Assembly: GCF_000021485.1 (NCBI RefSeq) | Contig: NC_011761.1 | Coordinates: forward strand, 62,001-126,000 | Direction: 5' to 3' | DNA length: 64,000 nucleotides | From: Acidithiobacillus ferrooxidans ATCC 23270 | GTDB lineage: Bacteria > Pseudomonadota > Gammaproteobacteria > Acidithiobacillales > Acidithiobacillaceae | In this document: one piece after another, positions 1 through 9,818 of the stretch | Position numbering within the stretch: the first letter of the stretch is position 1 | Layout of the letters: the number at the start of each line of letters is the position of its first letter | Notes under the pieces: generated by a model | Seen by the model: only the letters and a program-made list of their open reading frames with translations | Databases searched by the model: none | What the model was told of the DNA's origin: nothing | Program-made: the position numbers and the translations under genes

Positions 1-91
1 ACGCTCGCATGACGGCATCCCCGCCTTTGCGGTACCATGAGCGATATTTACTTTTGGCAGAATAGTCCAGTGATAGAACAGGGAGTGCGTC

Positions 92-844
92 ATGTCCGGG
101 CATAGTAAGTGGTCCACCATCAAGTTCAAGAAGGCGCTGAAGGACGCCAAGCGTGGCAAGATTTTCACCCGCCTCATCCGCGAAATCACGGTGGCGGCGC
201 GGGCGGGCGGCGGTGATCCGGCCAGCAACTCCCGCTTGCGTCTTGCCCTGGACAAGGCCTACGGGGCCAACATGACCAAAGACACCATCGAGCGGGCGAT
301 CAAGCGCGGCACCGGCGAACTGGAAGGCGTGGACTATGAAGAAGTCACCTATGAGGGCTATGGCCCCGGCGGTGTCGCGATCCTGATCGAGACCATGACC
401 GACAACAAGGTGCGGACCGTCGCCGAAGTGCGCCACATATTTTCCAAGCGCGGCGGCAATATGGGTACCGCAGGCTCGGTGGCCTATCAGTTCAAAAAGC
501 TTGGTCTGATTGTTTTCCCGGCGGATGCCGATGAAGACCGGATTCTCGAAGCGGCCCTGGAAGCGGGTGCGGAAGATGTCGTCAACGAAGGCGAGCGGAT
601 CGCCGTTTATACGGCTCCATCGGATCTGCACAGCGTGGTTCTGGCCCTGGAAGCGGCGGGGCTCAAGCCGGAAGAAAGTGAAATGACGATGATCCCGGAG
701 AATACGATCGAGGTCAGCGGTGAGGAGGCGGAAAAACTGCTGCGGCTCATCGATTTCCTCGAAGAAAACGATGACGTGCAGAACGTCTATGCCAACTACG
801 ACATCAGTGACGAAGAAATGGCCCGCCTGGAAGCGACATCCTGA
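92..844 (+). CDS. yebC: YebC/PmpR family protein
   Basis: The 250-residue product has the family hallmark N-terminus [14 protein letters not shown] followed by a basic stretch ([16 protein letters not shown]), and its length is typical. YebC proteins bind DNA as transcriptional regulators, and recent work also links the family to translation of proline-rich stretches; which role applies here cannot be told from sequence. The ATG is preceded by AGGGAG about 6 bases upstream. It stands directly before ruvC, the classic yebC-ruvCAB order, so co-transcription with Holliday-junction genes is likely. No oddities. Confidence 0.96.
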   Translation: MSGHSKWSTIKFKKALKDAKRGKIFTRLIREITVAARAGGGDPASNSRLRLALDKAYGANMTKDTIERAIKRGTGELEGVDYEEVTYEGYGPGGVAILIETMTDNKVRTVAEVRHIFSKRGGNMGTAGSVAYQFKKLGLIVFPADADEDRILEAALEAGAEDVVNEGERIAVYTAPSDLHSVVLALEAAGLKPEESEMTMIPENTIEVSGEEAEKLLRLIDFLEENDDVQNVYANYDISDEEMARLEATS

Positions 845-926
845 ACCTGCGGCGGAATTCCCGGCGAGCGTGGCGGCCGTGGCGCTGAACGGAGGGGCAA
901 CGCCTGCCTTCCTGCCCCAGGCTGCG

Positions 927-1427
927 GTGCGGATCATCGGTATCGACCCGGGTTCTTTGCGCACCGGCTACGGCATTATCGAGTCCGACGCGGCCGGAGA
1001 ACTCCGGCATGTGGCCCACGGCTGCCTGAATGTGTCCGGACAGCCGTTTCTGGAGCGCATCGGCGCCATCTACCGTGAACTGAAACAGATCATCGGCACG
1101 TATCATCCCGAGGAAGCCGCCATCGAACAGGTGTTCATGGCGCGCAATGCGGATTCCGCCCTCAAGCTGGGGCAGGCGCGCGGCGCCGCCCTCGTCGCCT
1201 TGTTGGAAGCCGGGTTGCCCGTAGAGGAATACACGGCGCTGCAGATCAAAAAAGCCGCCGTCGGCGGTGGCCACGCAGCCAAGGAACAGGTGCAGAGCAT
1301 GGTCCGCTGGCTCCTCAAACTCAGCGAAAACCCGCAGGCGGACGCGGCGGATGCGCTGGCCTGCGCCATTTGTCATGCCCACCATGGCCGCACCCGGCAG
1401 CGCTGGCAGCCTGCGGTCAGCCGCTGA
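927..1427 (+). CDS. ruvC: Holliday junction endonuclease RuvC
   Basis: Resolves Holliday junctions together with RuvAB. The product opens IIGIDPGSLRTGYGII, where the first catalytic Asp lies in GIDPG, continues with AAIEQVFMARNADSALKLGQARG (second acidic residue, DNA-binding loop), and ends with DAADALACAICH, carrying the last catalytic Asp residues. The proposed GTG start at 927 gives 166 residues, close to the usual ~170. The frame is open further upstream into the end of yebC, and a GGAGG at 891-895 sits too far from this GTG, so the exact start is uncertain. Confidence 0.93.
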   Translation: MRIIGIDPGSLRTGYGIIESDAAGELRHVAHGCLNVSGQPFLERIGAIYRELKQIIGTYHPEEAAIEQVFMARNADSALKLGQARGAALVALLEAGLPVEEYTALQIKKAAVGGGHAAKEQVQSMVRWLLKLSENPQADAADALACAICHAHHGRTRQRWQPAVSR

Positions 1428-1455
1428 ACCCGTTACGACCAGAGGGCCCTCCGTC

Positions 1456-2037
1456 ATGATCACCTCCCTTACCGGCACCATCCTGCAGCGGCGTCCGCCC
1501 TGGCTCTGGCTCGATGTGCAGGGCGTCGGCTATGAACTGGAGATGCCCCTGTCCGGTTTTTACCAGATGCCCGCCGAAGGCGCGGCGCTGACCGTCCACA
1601 CCCACCTCACGATCCGCGAAGACGCGCATCTGCTCTATGGTTTCATGACCGTGGCGGAACGCGACATGTTTCGGCTGCTGATCCGGGTGAACGGCATCGG
1701 CGGCAAGGTGGCGCTGGCGTGTCTGTCCGGTTTGCCCGCCGAGCGGCTCAGTCAGGCCGTGGCCGAGGGCAACACGGCGCAGCTCACCGCCATCCCTGGA
1801 ATCGGCCCGAAAACCGCCGAGCGGCTGGTGGTGGAACTGCGCGACAAGATGGGCGGCATCGCGCCGGGGCCGATGGGGCGCGGCGGTGCCGGTGATCCCC
1901 GTCAGGAAGCCATTGCAGCGCTGCTGACTTTAGGTTATAAGCCTGCGCAGGCGAGCCAGGCGATAGCCGGTCTGGCGGACGGACTGGGTCTGGAAGACCT
2001 CATCCGTCAGTCGCTGCAGAATTTGTCACGTCACTGA
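1456..2037 (+). CDS. ruvA: Holliday junction branch-migration protein RuvA
   Basis: DNA-binding tetramer subunit that holds the four-way junction for RuvB. The 193-residue product starts MITSLTGTIL, as RuvA proteins do, and carries two helix-hairpin-helix motifs (RVNGIGGKVAL and AIPGIGPKTAERL). The C-terminal domain that contacts RuvB (residues about 145-193) ends in LEDLIRQSL. The ATG at 1456 is chosen because the family start is conserved; the longer open frame from 1267 overlaps ruvC and has no RuvA similarity. It lies 28 bases after ruvC. Confidence 0.96.
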   Translation: MITSLTGTILQRRPPWLWLDVQGVGYELEMPLSGFYQMPAEGAALTVHTHLTIREDAHLLYGFMTVAERDMFRLLIRVNGIGGKVALACLSGLPAERLSQAVAEGNTAQLTAIPGIGPKTAERLVVELRDKMGGIAPGPMGRGGAGDPRQEAIAALLTLGYKPAQASQAIAGLADGLGLEDLIRQSLQNLSRH

Positions 2038-2076
2038 TTTTTTGGAACCCGCCGCTGCACGGACGGTCAGAGCAGG

Positions 2077-3091
<1,015 letters not shown>

Positions 3092-3102
<11 letters not shown>

Positions 3103-3514
3103 TGCCTCCGTCAGCCGCTTCCAGATCCGCGTTTATTATGAAGATACGGATCATGGCGGGGTGGTGTATCATGCCAACTATTTACGTTTCATGGAGCGCG
3201 CACGTACCGAGATGCTGCGCGAACGGGGTTATGAACTGGATGTGCTGGAGCAGGATGCCGGGATCATTTTCGTGGTGCGCCGCGCCCGGCTGGATTTCCG
3301 CGCGCCGGCCCGCTTCAACGACCTGCTCCTCGTGGAAACCCGGATCGTGAGCAAGAGCCCCGTGCGCATGGGCTTTCAGCAAATCGTTTCGGTGGGGGAC
3401 AGAACGCTCTGTAGCGGAGAGGTGGAAGTGGTCTGCCTGGATGCCGCCGGTTTTCGTCCCCACGTCATCCCTGCAGCCTTGTTGCAGGCCATCCCGCTTT
3501 CTGTTCAGCCGTGA
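3092..3514 (+). CDS. ybgC: YbgC-type acyl-CoA thioesterase of the tol-pal cluster
   Basis: Hot-dog fold thioesterase hydrolysing acyl-CoA or acyl-ACP near the inner membrane. The 140-residue product has the catalytic signature [20 protein letters not shown], with the Asp used by this family, then [12 protein letters not shown]. The start overlaps ruvB by 11 bases. It is the customary first gene of the tol-pal cluster and lies 6 bases before tolQ. Confidence 0.94.
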
Positions 3515-3520
3515 GAATTT

Positions 3521-4222
3521 ATGGATCCGCATAGCATCGCCAACACCGCGCAGTCCCTCTCCCTGGGTCATCTGGTCATGAACGCCAGTTGGGTCGTGCA
3601 GGGCATCCTCGCCATACTGATGATCGCGTCCGTCATCTCGTGGACCATCATCTTCCAGAAGTGGGCCATTTTTGCCGCCGCCCAGCGTGCCCTGGAGCGA
3701 TTCGAGAAGCGCTTCTGGAGCGGTGGCGAGATGAGCCAGATTTACCAGCACGTTTCCGGTAACGCCAACCTGGAAACCGGGGCCGGCAGCATCTTCTGCG
3801 CCGGTTATGAAGAATTCCAGCGTCAGCGCAACAAGATTCGTCCCAGCGATGCCCTCGATGCAGCGCGGCGCGCCATGCGGGTGGCTCAGATGCGCGAGGT
3901 CGGGCGCCTGGAAAACAATCTCGCCTTTCTTGCCTCCGTATCTTCCGTAAGCCCTTTTATCGGCCTTTTCGGTACCGTCTGGGGCATCATGACCGCCTTC
4001 ATGAATATCGGCATGGCGGGACAGGCCACCCTGGCGACGGTGGCGCCTCCCGTCGCCGAAGCCCTCATCGCCACCGCGGCGGGTCTGTTCGCCGCGATCC
4101 CGGCGACCGCAGCCTATAACCGCTATATCCACCAACTGGACAAGCTCGACGCGCAATACGAAGTCTTCATGGACGAGTTCACCAACATCCTGCACCGGCA
4201 GGTGCCCGAGACGAAACCATGA
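3521..4222 (+). CDS. tolQ: Tol-Pal system proton-channel subunit TolQ
   Basis: Inner-membrane component that, with TolR, converts proton motive force into TolA movement during outer-membrane constriction. The 233-residue protein has three predicted membrane segments (about 29-48, 134-158 and 180-203), a long cytoplasmic loop after the first, and the MotA/TolQ/ExbB signature SPFIGLFGTVWGIM. Its stop overlaps the tolR start (ATGA), so the two are translationally coupled. Confidence 0.96.
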   Translation: MDPHSIANTAQSLSLGHLVMNASWVVQGILAILMIASVISWTIIFQKWAIFAAAQRALERFEKRFWSGGEMSQIYQHVSGNANLETGAGSIFCAGYEEFQRQRNKIRPSDALDAARRAMRVAQMREVGRLENNLAFLASVSSVSPFIGLFGTVWGIMTAFMNIGMAGQATLATVAPPVAEALIATAAGLFAAIPATAAYNRYIHQLDKLDAQYEVFMDEFTNILHRQVPETKP

Positions 4223-4629
4223 AGCGACGGCGTCTCATGGCGGAGATGAACGTCGTCCCCTACATCGACGTGTCTCTCGTGCTGCTGGTGATTTTCATGC
4301 TCTCGGCGCCATTGCTGACCCAGGGCGTCAACGTCAATCTGCCCAAGGGCGTGACCAAGCCGGTATCAGACAAAATCCCGCCGGTGCTGATTTCGGTGAC
4401 GCGGCAGGGCGCCATCTCGGTGCAGTACAAGGGGCACCACAGCGCTGTCGCCCTGGATGACCTCGCGACGGCGGTGGGGCATATCGCCGCCGCCAGCCAC
4501 GATCAGGTGCAGGTGCTGGTGGGCGGTGACGCCCATGTCGATTACGGCAAGGTCATGGCGGTCATGGCGCGTTTGCAGGAGGCGGGCATTTCCCATGTCG
4601 GTCTGCTGACCCGCCCGGAGGGACATTGA
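4219..4629 (+). CDS. tolR: Tol-Pal system protein TolR
   Basis: Partner of TolQ with one membrane helix and a periplasmic ExbD-type domain. In 136 residues it shows NVVPYIDVSLVLLVIFM, which contains the conserved channel Asp at the start of the single transmembrane helix, then a periplasmic domain with typical strand-helix pattern (QVQVLVGGDAHVDYGKVMAVM). It overlaps tolQ by four bases and tolA by four. Confidence 0.95.
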   Translation: MKRRRLMAEMNVVPYIDVSLVLLVIFMLSAPLLTQGVNVNLPKGVTKPVSDKIPPVLISVTRQGAISVQYKGHHSAVALDDLATAVGHIAAASHDQVQVLVGGDAHVDYGKVMAVMARLQEAGISHVGLLTRPEGH

Positions 4630-5579
4630 AAAAACGCAAGTCAGCCTGGCCGCTGGTGCTGGCTATCGTGCTCAACGGCGCGATACTGCTGGCTCTGTTC
4701 TGGAGCTATCACATCAATGTGCCCGAGGCCGGGGGTACCCCCATGCAGGCGCAACTGAGCGGCGGCATGCCGGCGGCGCCGGTACCTCAGCCCGTGCCCA
4801 AACCCGCGCCGGTACCGCAGCCGGCGCCCGCCCCAGTGCCAAAGCCGGCACCGGTGCCGAAACCCAAGCCAGCCGCTCCGCCGCAGCCCAGCGCCGCGCA
4901 GATTGCCGCGGAAAAAGCGGCGCAACAAAAGGCCGCAGAGCAGAAGGCCGCACAGATCACCGCCGAAAAACACGCCGCCGAAAAGCAGGCTGAGAAACTG
5001 GCCGCGCAACGGGCGGCCGAAAAAGCCGCCGCGGAAAAGGCGGCTGCACAAAAAGCTGCTGCGCAGAAAGCCGCCGCCGAAAAGGCCGCCGCCGAAAAAC
5101 AGGCGGCGCAAAAAGCGGCCGCTGCACAGCGCGCGGCGGAGCTGAAGCGGCAACTCGCCCGGCAGCAGGCAAAGGCCGCGGAAGCCGCGCGGGCCAAGGC
5201 GCTGCAGCAGCAGATGGAGGCCGGGGCCAAGCTGCGGGCCGAGGCCAACATGGCCGCGGCCCGCGCCCAGCAGGCGGCGGAAAATCAGCGTATGCTCGGG
5301 ATGTTGATCAACACGATCAAAACGCGGGTATCAGAGAAGTGGAGTACTAATTTTTCTCCCGCCTTGTCCTGCGTATTACAAATCCATCTCGGACCTCAGG
5401 GTCAACTCCTGGGTGCCCCGGTCGTAGTGCGTTCCAGCGGTAATCCCGGCTTCGACCGGTCTGTAATCGCAGCAGTGGAAGCAGCAGCGCCATTCGTACC
5501 ACCCATCGGGCTGGCTTACAGCACCTTTAATCAGCCGATAAACCTTAAAATGAATGCGGAGGATCTCAATCATGGCTAA
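4626..5579 (+). CDS. tolA: Tol-Pal system linker protein TolA
   Basis: Periplasm-spanning linker between the TolQR motor and TolB/Pal. Start is TTG at 4626 overlapping the tolR stop; the product begins MKKRKSAW and has one N-terminal membrane helix (about 8-28). A proline/lysine-rich stretch of KPAPVP-type repeats (about 55-92) follows, then a long Ala/Lys/Glu coiled helix of AAEKAA-type repeats (about 93-215). A TonB-like C-terminal domain (about 222-312, including VLQIHLGPQGQL and NPGFDRSVIAAV) binds TolB/Pal in the family. Low-complexity repeats make this region prone to length change. Confidence 0.93.
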   Translation: MKKRKSAWPLVLAIVLNGAILLALFWSYHINVPEAGGTPMQAQLSGGMPAAPVPQPVPKPAPVPQPAPAPVPKPAPVPKPKPAAPPQPSAAQIAAEKAAQQKAAEQKAAQITAEKHAAEKQAEKLAAQRAAEKAAAEKAAAQKAAAQKAAAEKAAAEKQAAQKAAAAQRAAELKRQLARQQAKAAEAARAKALQQQMEAGAKLRAEANMAAARAQQAAENQRMLGMLINTIKTRVSEKWSTNFSPALSCVLQIHLGPQGQLLGAPVVVRSSGNPGFDRSVIAAVEAAAPFVPPIGLAYSTFNQPINLKMNAEDLNHG

Positions 5580-6840
5580 ACGCTTTTGGACCCTGGCCAT
5601 TTTTCTGCTGGCATGGGCCTTCGTTCTTCCCGCCCAGGCGGCGCTCACGGTGGAGATCACCAAGAATGTGGCCTCGGCACTGCCTATCGCCATTCCTTCC
5701 TTTGGTCCCGGCATAGCCGGGCAGCCATCCGTTGCCGAGGTGGTCCGTAATGACCTGCGCCACAGTGGGTTGTTCCGGGTCATCGACCCTGCGGGCTACC
5801 CCGCCGACCCCCGCGCCCCCGGCGGCGTGAAGGCCGCGGACTGGACAGCGGTAGGGGCCACCGGCCTGGCCGTGGGTTCCGTGGAACCGCGGAACGGCGG
5901 CTACGCGGTCAACGTCTACGTCTACAATGTCAGCACGGGGCAAGAACTCACCGCCCACCGTTTCACCTGTTCGGCCGCCGAGTTGCATATGACCGCGCAT
6001 CACGTCGCGGATGTCATCTACCAGGCGTTCACCGGCAAACCCGGCCCCTTCGCCAGTCGGATCGCCTATGTCCGGCAGACGGGTGCAAACTACGAACTGC
6101 TGGTGGCAGAATCCGACGGCTGGAATCCGCACCCCATCGTGCGCGGCCGCATGCCGGTATTCTCCCCCGTCTGGTCGCCGGATAACCGGCGTCTGGCCTA
6201 TGTCACCTACGCCAACGCCCGCGCCGTGATCTATGTCCAGGATCTGGCTACCGGACAGCGTCAGTCCATCGCCCCCGGTGGCGAGATCGTCAGTGCTCCG
6301 GCCTTCTCGCCCAACGGGACGGAACTGGCCTATGCCCGCTCCTCCGGTGGCCACACCGAGCTTTACGTGGCGAACCTGCAGACCGGGCAGCGCCGGCAAT
6401 TGACCCATGATGACGCCATCAACACCTCTCCCACCTGGTCGCCGGACGGCAGTCGGATCATTTTCGTCTCTGATCGTGCCGGTGGCCCGCAAATCTACGC
6501 GATGAACGCGAGCGGCGGTGCGGCGCATCGTCTGAGCTACGACGGCAGCTACAATGCCAGCCCGGTCTATTCGCCCGCGGGCAACGCGATTGCTTTCATT
6601 CATCGCACCAACGGCGTCTATGCCCTCGCGGTGATGAACCCGGACGGCAGCGGCGTGCGCGTGCTGGATGCCCAGGGCAATTGCGATCATCCGAGCTTCG
6701 CCGGCAACGGCCAGATGATCCTCTACGGCACTCAGCGCGGCGGGCGCAAGGTGCTGGCCGAGGTCAGCCTGGACGGCAAGACCATGGCCATTCTGCACAG
6801 CAACGCGGGAGAAGACAGCCAACCGGCCTGGTCCCATTAA
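5572..6840 (+). CDS. tolB: Tol-Pal system periplasmic protein TolB
   Basis: Periplasmic beta-propeller that shuttles between Pal and TolA. Of 422 residues, the first 23 form a signal peptide ending AQA, followed by the TolB N-terminal domain and a six-bladed propeller with repeats such as SPVWSPDNRRLAYV, SPTWSPDGSRIIFV and SPVYSPAGNAIAFI. ATG at 5572 is preferred over 5554 because GGAGG at 5558-5562 then lies at a usable distance and the signal peptide begins cleanly. It overlaps the tolA end by 8 bases. Pal does not follow on this strand (see finding). Confidence 0.95.
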   Translation: MAKRFWTLAIFLLAWAFVLPAQAALTVEITKNVASALPIAIPSFGPGIAGQPSVAEVVRNDLRHSGLFRVIDPAGYPADPRAPGGVKAADWTAVGATGLAVGSVEPRNGGYAVNVYVYNVSTGQELTAHRFTCSAAELHMTAHHVADVIYQAFTGKPGPFASRIAYVRQTGANYELLVAESDGWNPHPIVRGRMPVFSPVWSPDNRRLAYVTYANARAVIYVQDLATGQRQSIAPGGEIVSAPAFSPNGTELAYARSSGGHTELYVANLQTGQRRQLTHDDAINTSPTWSPDGSRIIFVSDRAGGPQIYAMNASGGAAHRLSYDGSYNASPVYSPAGNAIAFIHRTNGVYALAVMNPDGSGVRVLDAQGNCDHPSFAGNGQMILYGTQRGGRKVLAEVSLDGKTMAILHSNAGEDSQPAWSH

Positions 6841-6855
6841 ACGGAGCCGGTGATG

Positions 6856-6883
6856 GAGCGCGGTTCCGGCTGGAGCCGCGCTC
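6856..6883. terminator. Convergent hairpin between tolB and queC
   Basis: GAGCGCGG (6856-6863) pairs perfectly with CCGCGCTC (6876-6883) around a 12-base loop. It lies in the 41-base gap between the converging tolB and queC stops and touches the queC end. No T-tract follows on either strand, so it may be a rho-independent-like pause or an mRNA-stabilising hairpin serving both operons. Confidence 0.45.
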
Positions 6884-7571
6884 AGGAATCCTGATAAGGC
6901 GTGGGGTCGGCGATGCCGGCCTGACGGAATCCTTCCCGGCGCAGGCGGCAACTGTCACAGCGACCACAGGACCGGCCTTCGGCATCCAACTGATAGCAAG
7001 AGCGGGTCATTCCGTAATCCACACCCAAACGGCTGCCGAGACGAATAATCTCGCTCTTGTTGAGAAACTGCAGCGGCGCATGGATACGTGGCCCGCGGGC
7101 TTCATCGCCGAGGCGGGTGGCCACCTGCGCCAGGGCCTCAAAAGCCTGGACGAACTCCGCCCGGCAGTCGGGATAACCGCTGTAATCCTGACTGTTCACC
7201 CCCAGGAAGATATCCCTGGCGCCCAGCACCTCCGCCAGCGCCAGGGCCAGCGACAGAAAGACGGTATTGCGCGCGGGCACATAGGTGATGGGGATGCCCG
7301 GCGCCAGGCCGGTCTCGGGAATGCTGAGTTGCGGATCGGTCAGCGCTGAGCCGCCAAAGGCCGCCAGATCGATACGCAGCACCCGGTGGCTGGCCGCCCC
7401 CATGGACTGCGCCAGCAGCGCCGCATAGCGCAGCTCTTCCTTATGCCGCTGCCCGTAGTCAAAAGAGAGGGCGTGGACCGCAAAGCCGTCCCGGCGCATG
7501 AGCGCCAGCACGGTGGCGGAATCCAGTCCGCCGGAGAGCAGTACAATGGCGGGTGTGGCGGGCGTCGGCAT
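6882..7571 (-). CDS. queC: 7-cyano-7-deazaguanine synthase QueC
   Basis: Converts 7-carboxy-7-deazaguanine to preQ0 with ATP and ammonia, a step in queuosine tRNA modification. The 229-residue product has the ATP-pyrophosphatase loop [10 protein letters not shown] near residue 8 and the C-terminal zinc-binding cysteines in [21 protein letters not shown] at 7571 fits the family start; the longer open frame from 7775 overlaps queE. It lies 2 bases after the queE stop in the pal-cpoB-queE-queC operon. Confidence 0.95.
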   Translation of the reverse strand: MPTPATPAIVLLSGGLDSATVLALMRRDGFAVHALSFDYGQRHKEELRYAALLAQSMGAASHRVLRIDLAAFGGSALTDPQLSIPETGLAPGIPITYVPARNTVFLSLALALAEVLGARDIFLGVNSQDYSGYPDCRAEFVQAFEALAQVATRLGDEARGPRIHAPLQFLNKSEIIRLGSRLGVDYGMTRSCYQLDAEGRSCGRCDSCRLRREGFRQAGIADPTPYQDS

Positions 7572-7573
7572 GG

Positions 7574-8221
7574 TCAGTGTCCGGGCAGGTCGCCCCAGAT
7601 CAGTTTGTGCAACTGAATCTGCAGGCGTACCGGCAAATGGTCGGCGAGCATCCATTCGGCGAGATCGCGCAGGGCGAGCGTGCCATGGCTGGGAGAAAAG
7701 AGTATTTCGCAGCGTTCGGCCAATGCCTCCCGAGCGAGCACCTCCTTGGCCCAGTCGTAATCGGCACGGCTGCACAGCACAAATTTAATCTGGTCCTGCG
7801 GGTTGAGTAAGGGCAGGTTTTCCCAGAGATTGCGTTCGCACTCCCCGGAATCGGGGCTTTTGAGGTCGAGCACCTTCACCACCCGGGTATCCACCCCCGC
7901 CAGTGAAAGGGCGCCGCTGGTTTCCAGAAAGACTTCATGGCCCGCATCGCAAAGCTGCGTCATCAGCGGCAACACATCGGCCTGTGCCAATGGTTCGCCA
8001 CCCGTCACCACCACCAGCCGGTTTCCCCCCGCGCGCACCTGTTCCAGAATCTCGGGGATCCGCCGCCACTCGCCGCCATGAAACGCATAGGCGGTATCGC
8101 AGTAACGGCAACGCAAAGGGCAGCCCGTGAGACGCACAAAGGTCGCCGGACGCCCGACGCTGCGGGTTTCCCCTTGCAGGCTGTGGAAGATTTCCGTGAT
8201 GCGGAGCCGCCCCTCCATCAC
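7574..8221 (-). CDS. queE: 7-carboxy-7-deazaguanine synthase QueE
   Basis: Radical-SAM enzyme forming 7-carboxy-7-deazaguanine from CPH4 in the preQ0 pathway. The 215-residue protein opens with [13 protein letters not shown], then the CX3CX2C cluster motif CPLRCRYC and the SAM-binding TGGEPL. It overlaps the cpoB stop by four bases and is followed by queC, so substrate channels to the next enzyme in the same operon. queD is not in the window. Confidence 0.95.
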   Translation of the reverse strand: MMEGRLRITEIFHSLQGETRSVGRPATFVRLTGCPLRCRYCDTAYAFHGGEWRRIPEILEQVRAGGNRLVVVTGGEPLAQADVLPLMTQLCDAGHEVFLETSGALSLAGVDTRVVKVLDLKSPDSGECERNLWENLPLLNPQDQIKFVLCSRADYDWAKEVLAREALAERCEILFSPSHGTLALRDLAEWMLADHLPVRLQIQLHKLIWGDLPGH

Positions 8222-9036
8222 TTTCCGGCGGACAACGCCTGTAACTGCGCCTCGGCCTTCTGAGCCGACGGTGTGCTCGGATACTGGCTGATGATTTTGC
8301 TGAGAACGGTGCGGGCTTTGCCGGACTGGCCGATGGCCTGATAGATTTCCGCCATCCGCAGCATGGCCTCCGGCGCCTTACTGCTCTGGGAGAACTGCGC
8401 CTCCACGACATGGAGGCTCTTCAGGGCGGCATCGTTCTGGCCCAGCACGTACTGCGCTTGCCCTAGCCAGTAGTAGGCGTCGGGCACCAGACTGCTCTGC
8501 GGGTATTTCTGAATGAAGCCCTGCAATCCGGTGACGGCCGATCCGTACTTGCCCTGCCGCAGCAGATCGAAAGCCCGTTGATAATCGGCTTGCCCCAGAC
8601 CCTGAACCGCAGGCGCGGAGGTATTGCTCGCCGCGGAGGCGACGGCCGCGGCCGGACTGATGATGGCGACACCGCTGCCCAGCGCGCTGCTGGTGCTGGC
8701 GGTTGCCGCCGTGCCCCCCGTAAGCTGCGCGGTCAGGGCCTGTACCTGAGCCGCCGTAGACTGCTGCTGGGTTTGTAGGGCGTGAGTTTTGGTGTCGAGT
8801 TCGCCGCGCAGGTCGCGCACTTCCTGCTCCAGATGCTGGGTGCGCCCGAGCAGGTCGGCCAGCGCGCTCTGGCTACCCTTGTTGGCCTGTTGAACCGCCA
8901 CCAGACTGCTCAGTTCGCCCTGCATGACCGCCATCTGCTGTTGCAACTGCAGCACTTTCTCGCCGGTTGACTCGGCCTGTGCGAAGGGACTCAGGCATAG
9001 TAAGGAAAGGACGGGATAAAGATGCCAGCGTTTCAT
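8218..9036 (-). CDS. cpoB: Cell division coordinator CpoB (YbgF), TPR protein
   Basis: Periplasmic TolA-associated protein that couples Tol-Pal constriction to peptidoglycan synthesis. A signal peptide (MKRWHLYPVLSLLCLSPFAQA) precedes a coiled coil (about 25-95), a low-complexity Ala/Ser linker (about 96-145) and C-terminal TPR units (YQRAFDLLRQGKYGSAVTGL, YYWLGQAQYVLGQNDAALK, MLRMAEIYQAIGQSGKA). ATG at 9036 is chosen over 9042 because AAGGAG then stands about 9 bases upstream. It lies just downstream of pal. Confidence 0.92.
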   Translation of the reverse strand: MKRWHLYPVLSLLCLSPFAQAESTGEKVLQLQQQMAVMQGELSSLVAVQQANKGSQSALADLLGRTQHLEQEVRDLRGELDTKTHALQTQQQSTAAQVQALTAQLTGGTAATASTSSALGSGVAIISPAAAVASAASNTSAPAVQGLGQADYQRAFDLLRQGKYGSAVTGLQGFIQKYPQSSLVPDAYYWLGQAQYVLGQNDAALKSLHVVEAQFSQSSKAPEAMLRMAEIYQAIGQSGKARTVLSKIISQYPSTPSAQKAEAQLQALSAGK

Positions 9037-9056
9037 CAGCATGCGCTCCTTGGTGT

Positions 9057-9635
9057 TCAGCCGTTATAGCCACCGCTATAAACGAAGTCCACGCGGCGGT
9101 TTCTGGCCCAGCAGGCGGAGTCGTTGGTGGTACACAAGGGATTGTCCTTGCCGAAACTCACGGTGCTGATCCGTGCCGCGCTGACGCCCTGGGACTGCAG
9201 GAACTGCTTCACCGTCTCGGCGCGCTGTTCACCGAGGGCCAGGTTGTACTCCTGGGTGCCGCGATCATCGGTATTCCCCTCCAGGCGCACCTGGACATGG
9301 GGATGGGCCACCATGAACTGCGCGTTCTGGGCGGCGATCTGTTGCGCCTGTGCATCCATGGCACCGCTGTTGAATGCGAAATGTACCCGCAAGTTCTGGG
9401 GCAAAGCGGCCAGTTCAGCCGCACTCAGGCCGCTGCTGCCACCTCCGATGGGTCCGTTGGCATTGAGATTCTGGCCATTGATGCCCTCACCGGCAAGACC
9501 AGCCGTGGCCGCCGAGTTGGCTGGCGCCACCGCGCCAGCCGTCGTGGGCGCCCCGCTCCCCACATTGTGCGCACAGCCCGCCAGCACCAGCGCTCCAGCC
9601 GCGGCAACCACCACCTTCAGAAAATCAGAACGCAT
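9057..9635 (-). CDS. pal: Peptidoglycan-associated lipoprotein Pal
   Basis: Outer-membrane lipoprotein that anchors the membrane to peptidoglycan and binds TolB. Its signal peptide ends in the lipobox LAGC (Cys about residue 21). A variable Ala/Gly linker follows, then an OmpA-like domain (about 80-190) with LEGNTDDRGTQEYNLALGEQRA and a C-terminal CWARNRRVDFVY. The family Asp and Arg that bind diaminopimelate are present (NTDDRG; NRRVDF). First gene of a leftward operon with cpoB, queE and queC. Confidence 0.95.
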   Translation of the reverse strand: MRSDFLKVVVAAAGALVLAGCAHNVGSGAPTTAGAVAPANSAATAGLAGEGINGQNLNANGPIGGGSSGLSAAELAALPQNLRVHFAFNSGAMDAQAQQIAAQNAQFMVAHPHVQVRLEGNTDDRGTQEYNLALGEQRAETVKQFLQSQGVSAARISTVSFGKDNPLCTTNDSACWARNRRVDFVYSGGYNG

Positions 9636-9666
9636 ATCTTCAACCCCCAGCGAAAAATTTGGAGGA

Positions 9667-9696
9667 ATTGTAGCCCGTAGCCAGAGGCAATAGCAA
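9667..9696 (-). promoter_or_regulatory. Candidate sigma70 promoter of the pal operon
   Basis: Read on the minus strand, TTGCTA (9696-9691) and TACAAT (9672-9667) are separated by 18 bases and lie about 30 bases upstream of the pal ATG. This is a reasonable match to -35/-10 boxes; no mapping evidence. Confidence 0.4.
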
Positions 9697-9719
9697 TGCG
9701 GCGACTTGGCGCGGTGCTC

Positions 9720-9785
9720 TCAGTAGGCCCCCTCTCGCCGCAAGACCACTTTGACGGTGCGCAGCAGAAGTGTGGTCTTGATCAT
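9720..9785 (-). pseudogene. Remnant: 3' end of a WbaP-like sugar transferase
   Basis: The last 16 of 21 residues here read LLLRTVKVVLRREGAY before the stop. The intact sugar transferase at 10256-11767 ends LLLTVKVVLRREGAY, and the nucleotide match continues about 20 bases beyond the stop. This is therefore a duplicated scrap of the 3' end of that gene or of a close paralogue. The upstream part of the gene is absent. Confidence 0.75.
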
Positions 9786-9818
9786 AAAACGCTAAATGTC
9801 CTACCTTCTGTAAGGCCA

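Noticed and set aside
4903-5172. Tandem-repeat or microsatellite-like block
   Set aside because: The repetition is coding: it is the Ala/Lys/Glu helix of TolA, normal for the family.
4641-5251. Overlapping minus-strand ORFs rich in Ala/Phe/Ser or Arg/Leu/Gly
   Set aside because: Shadows of the biased TolA codons.
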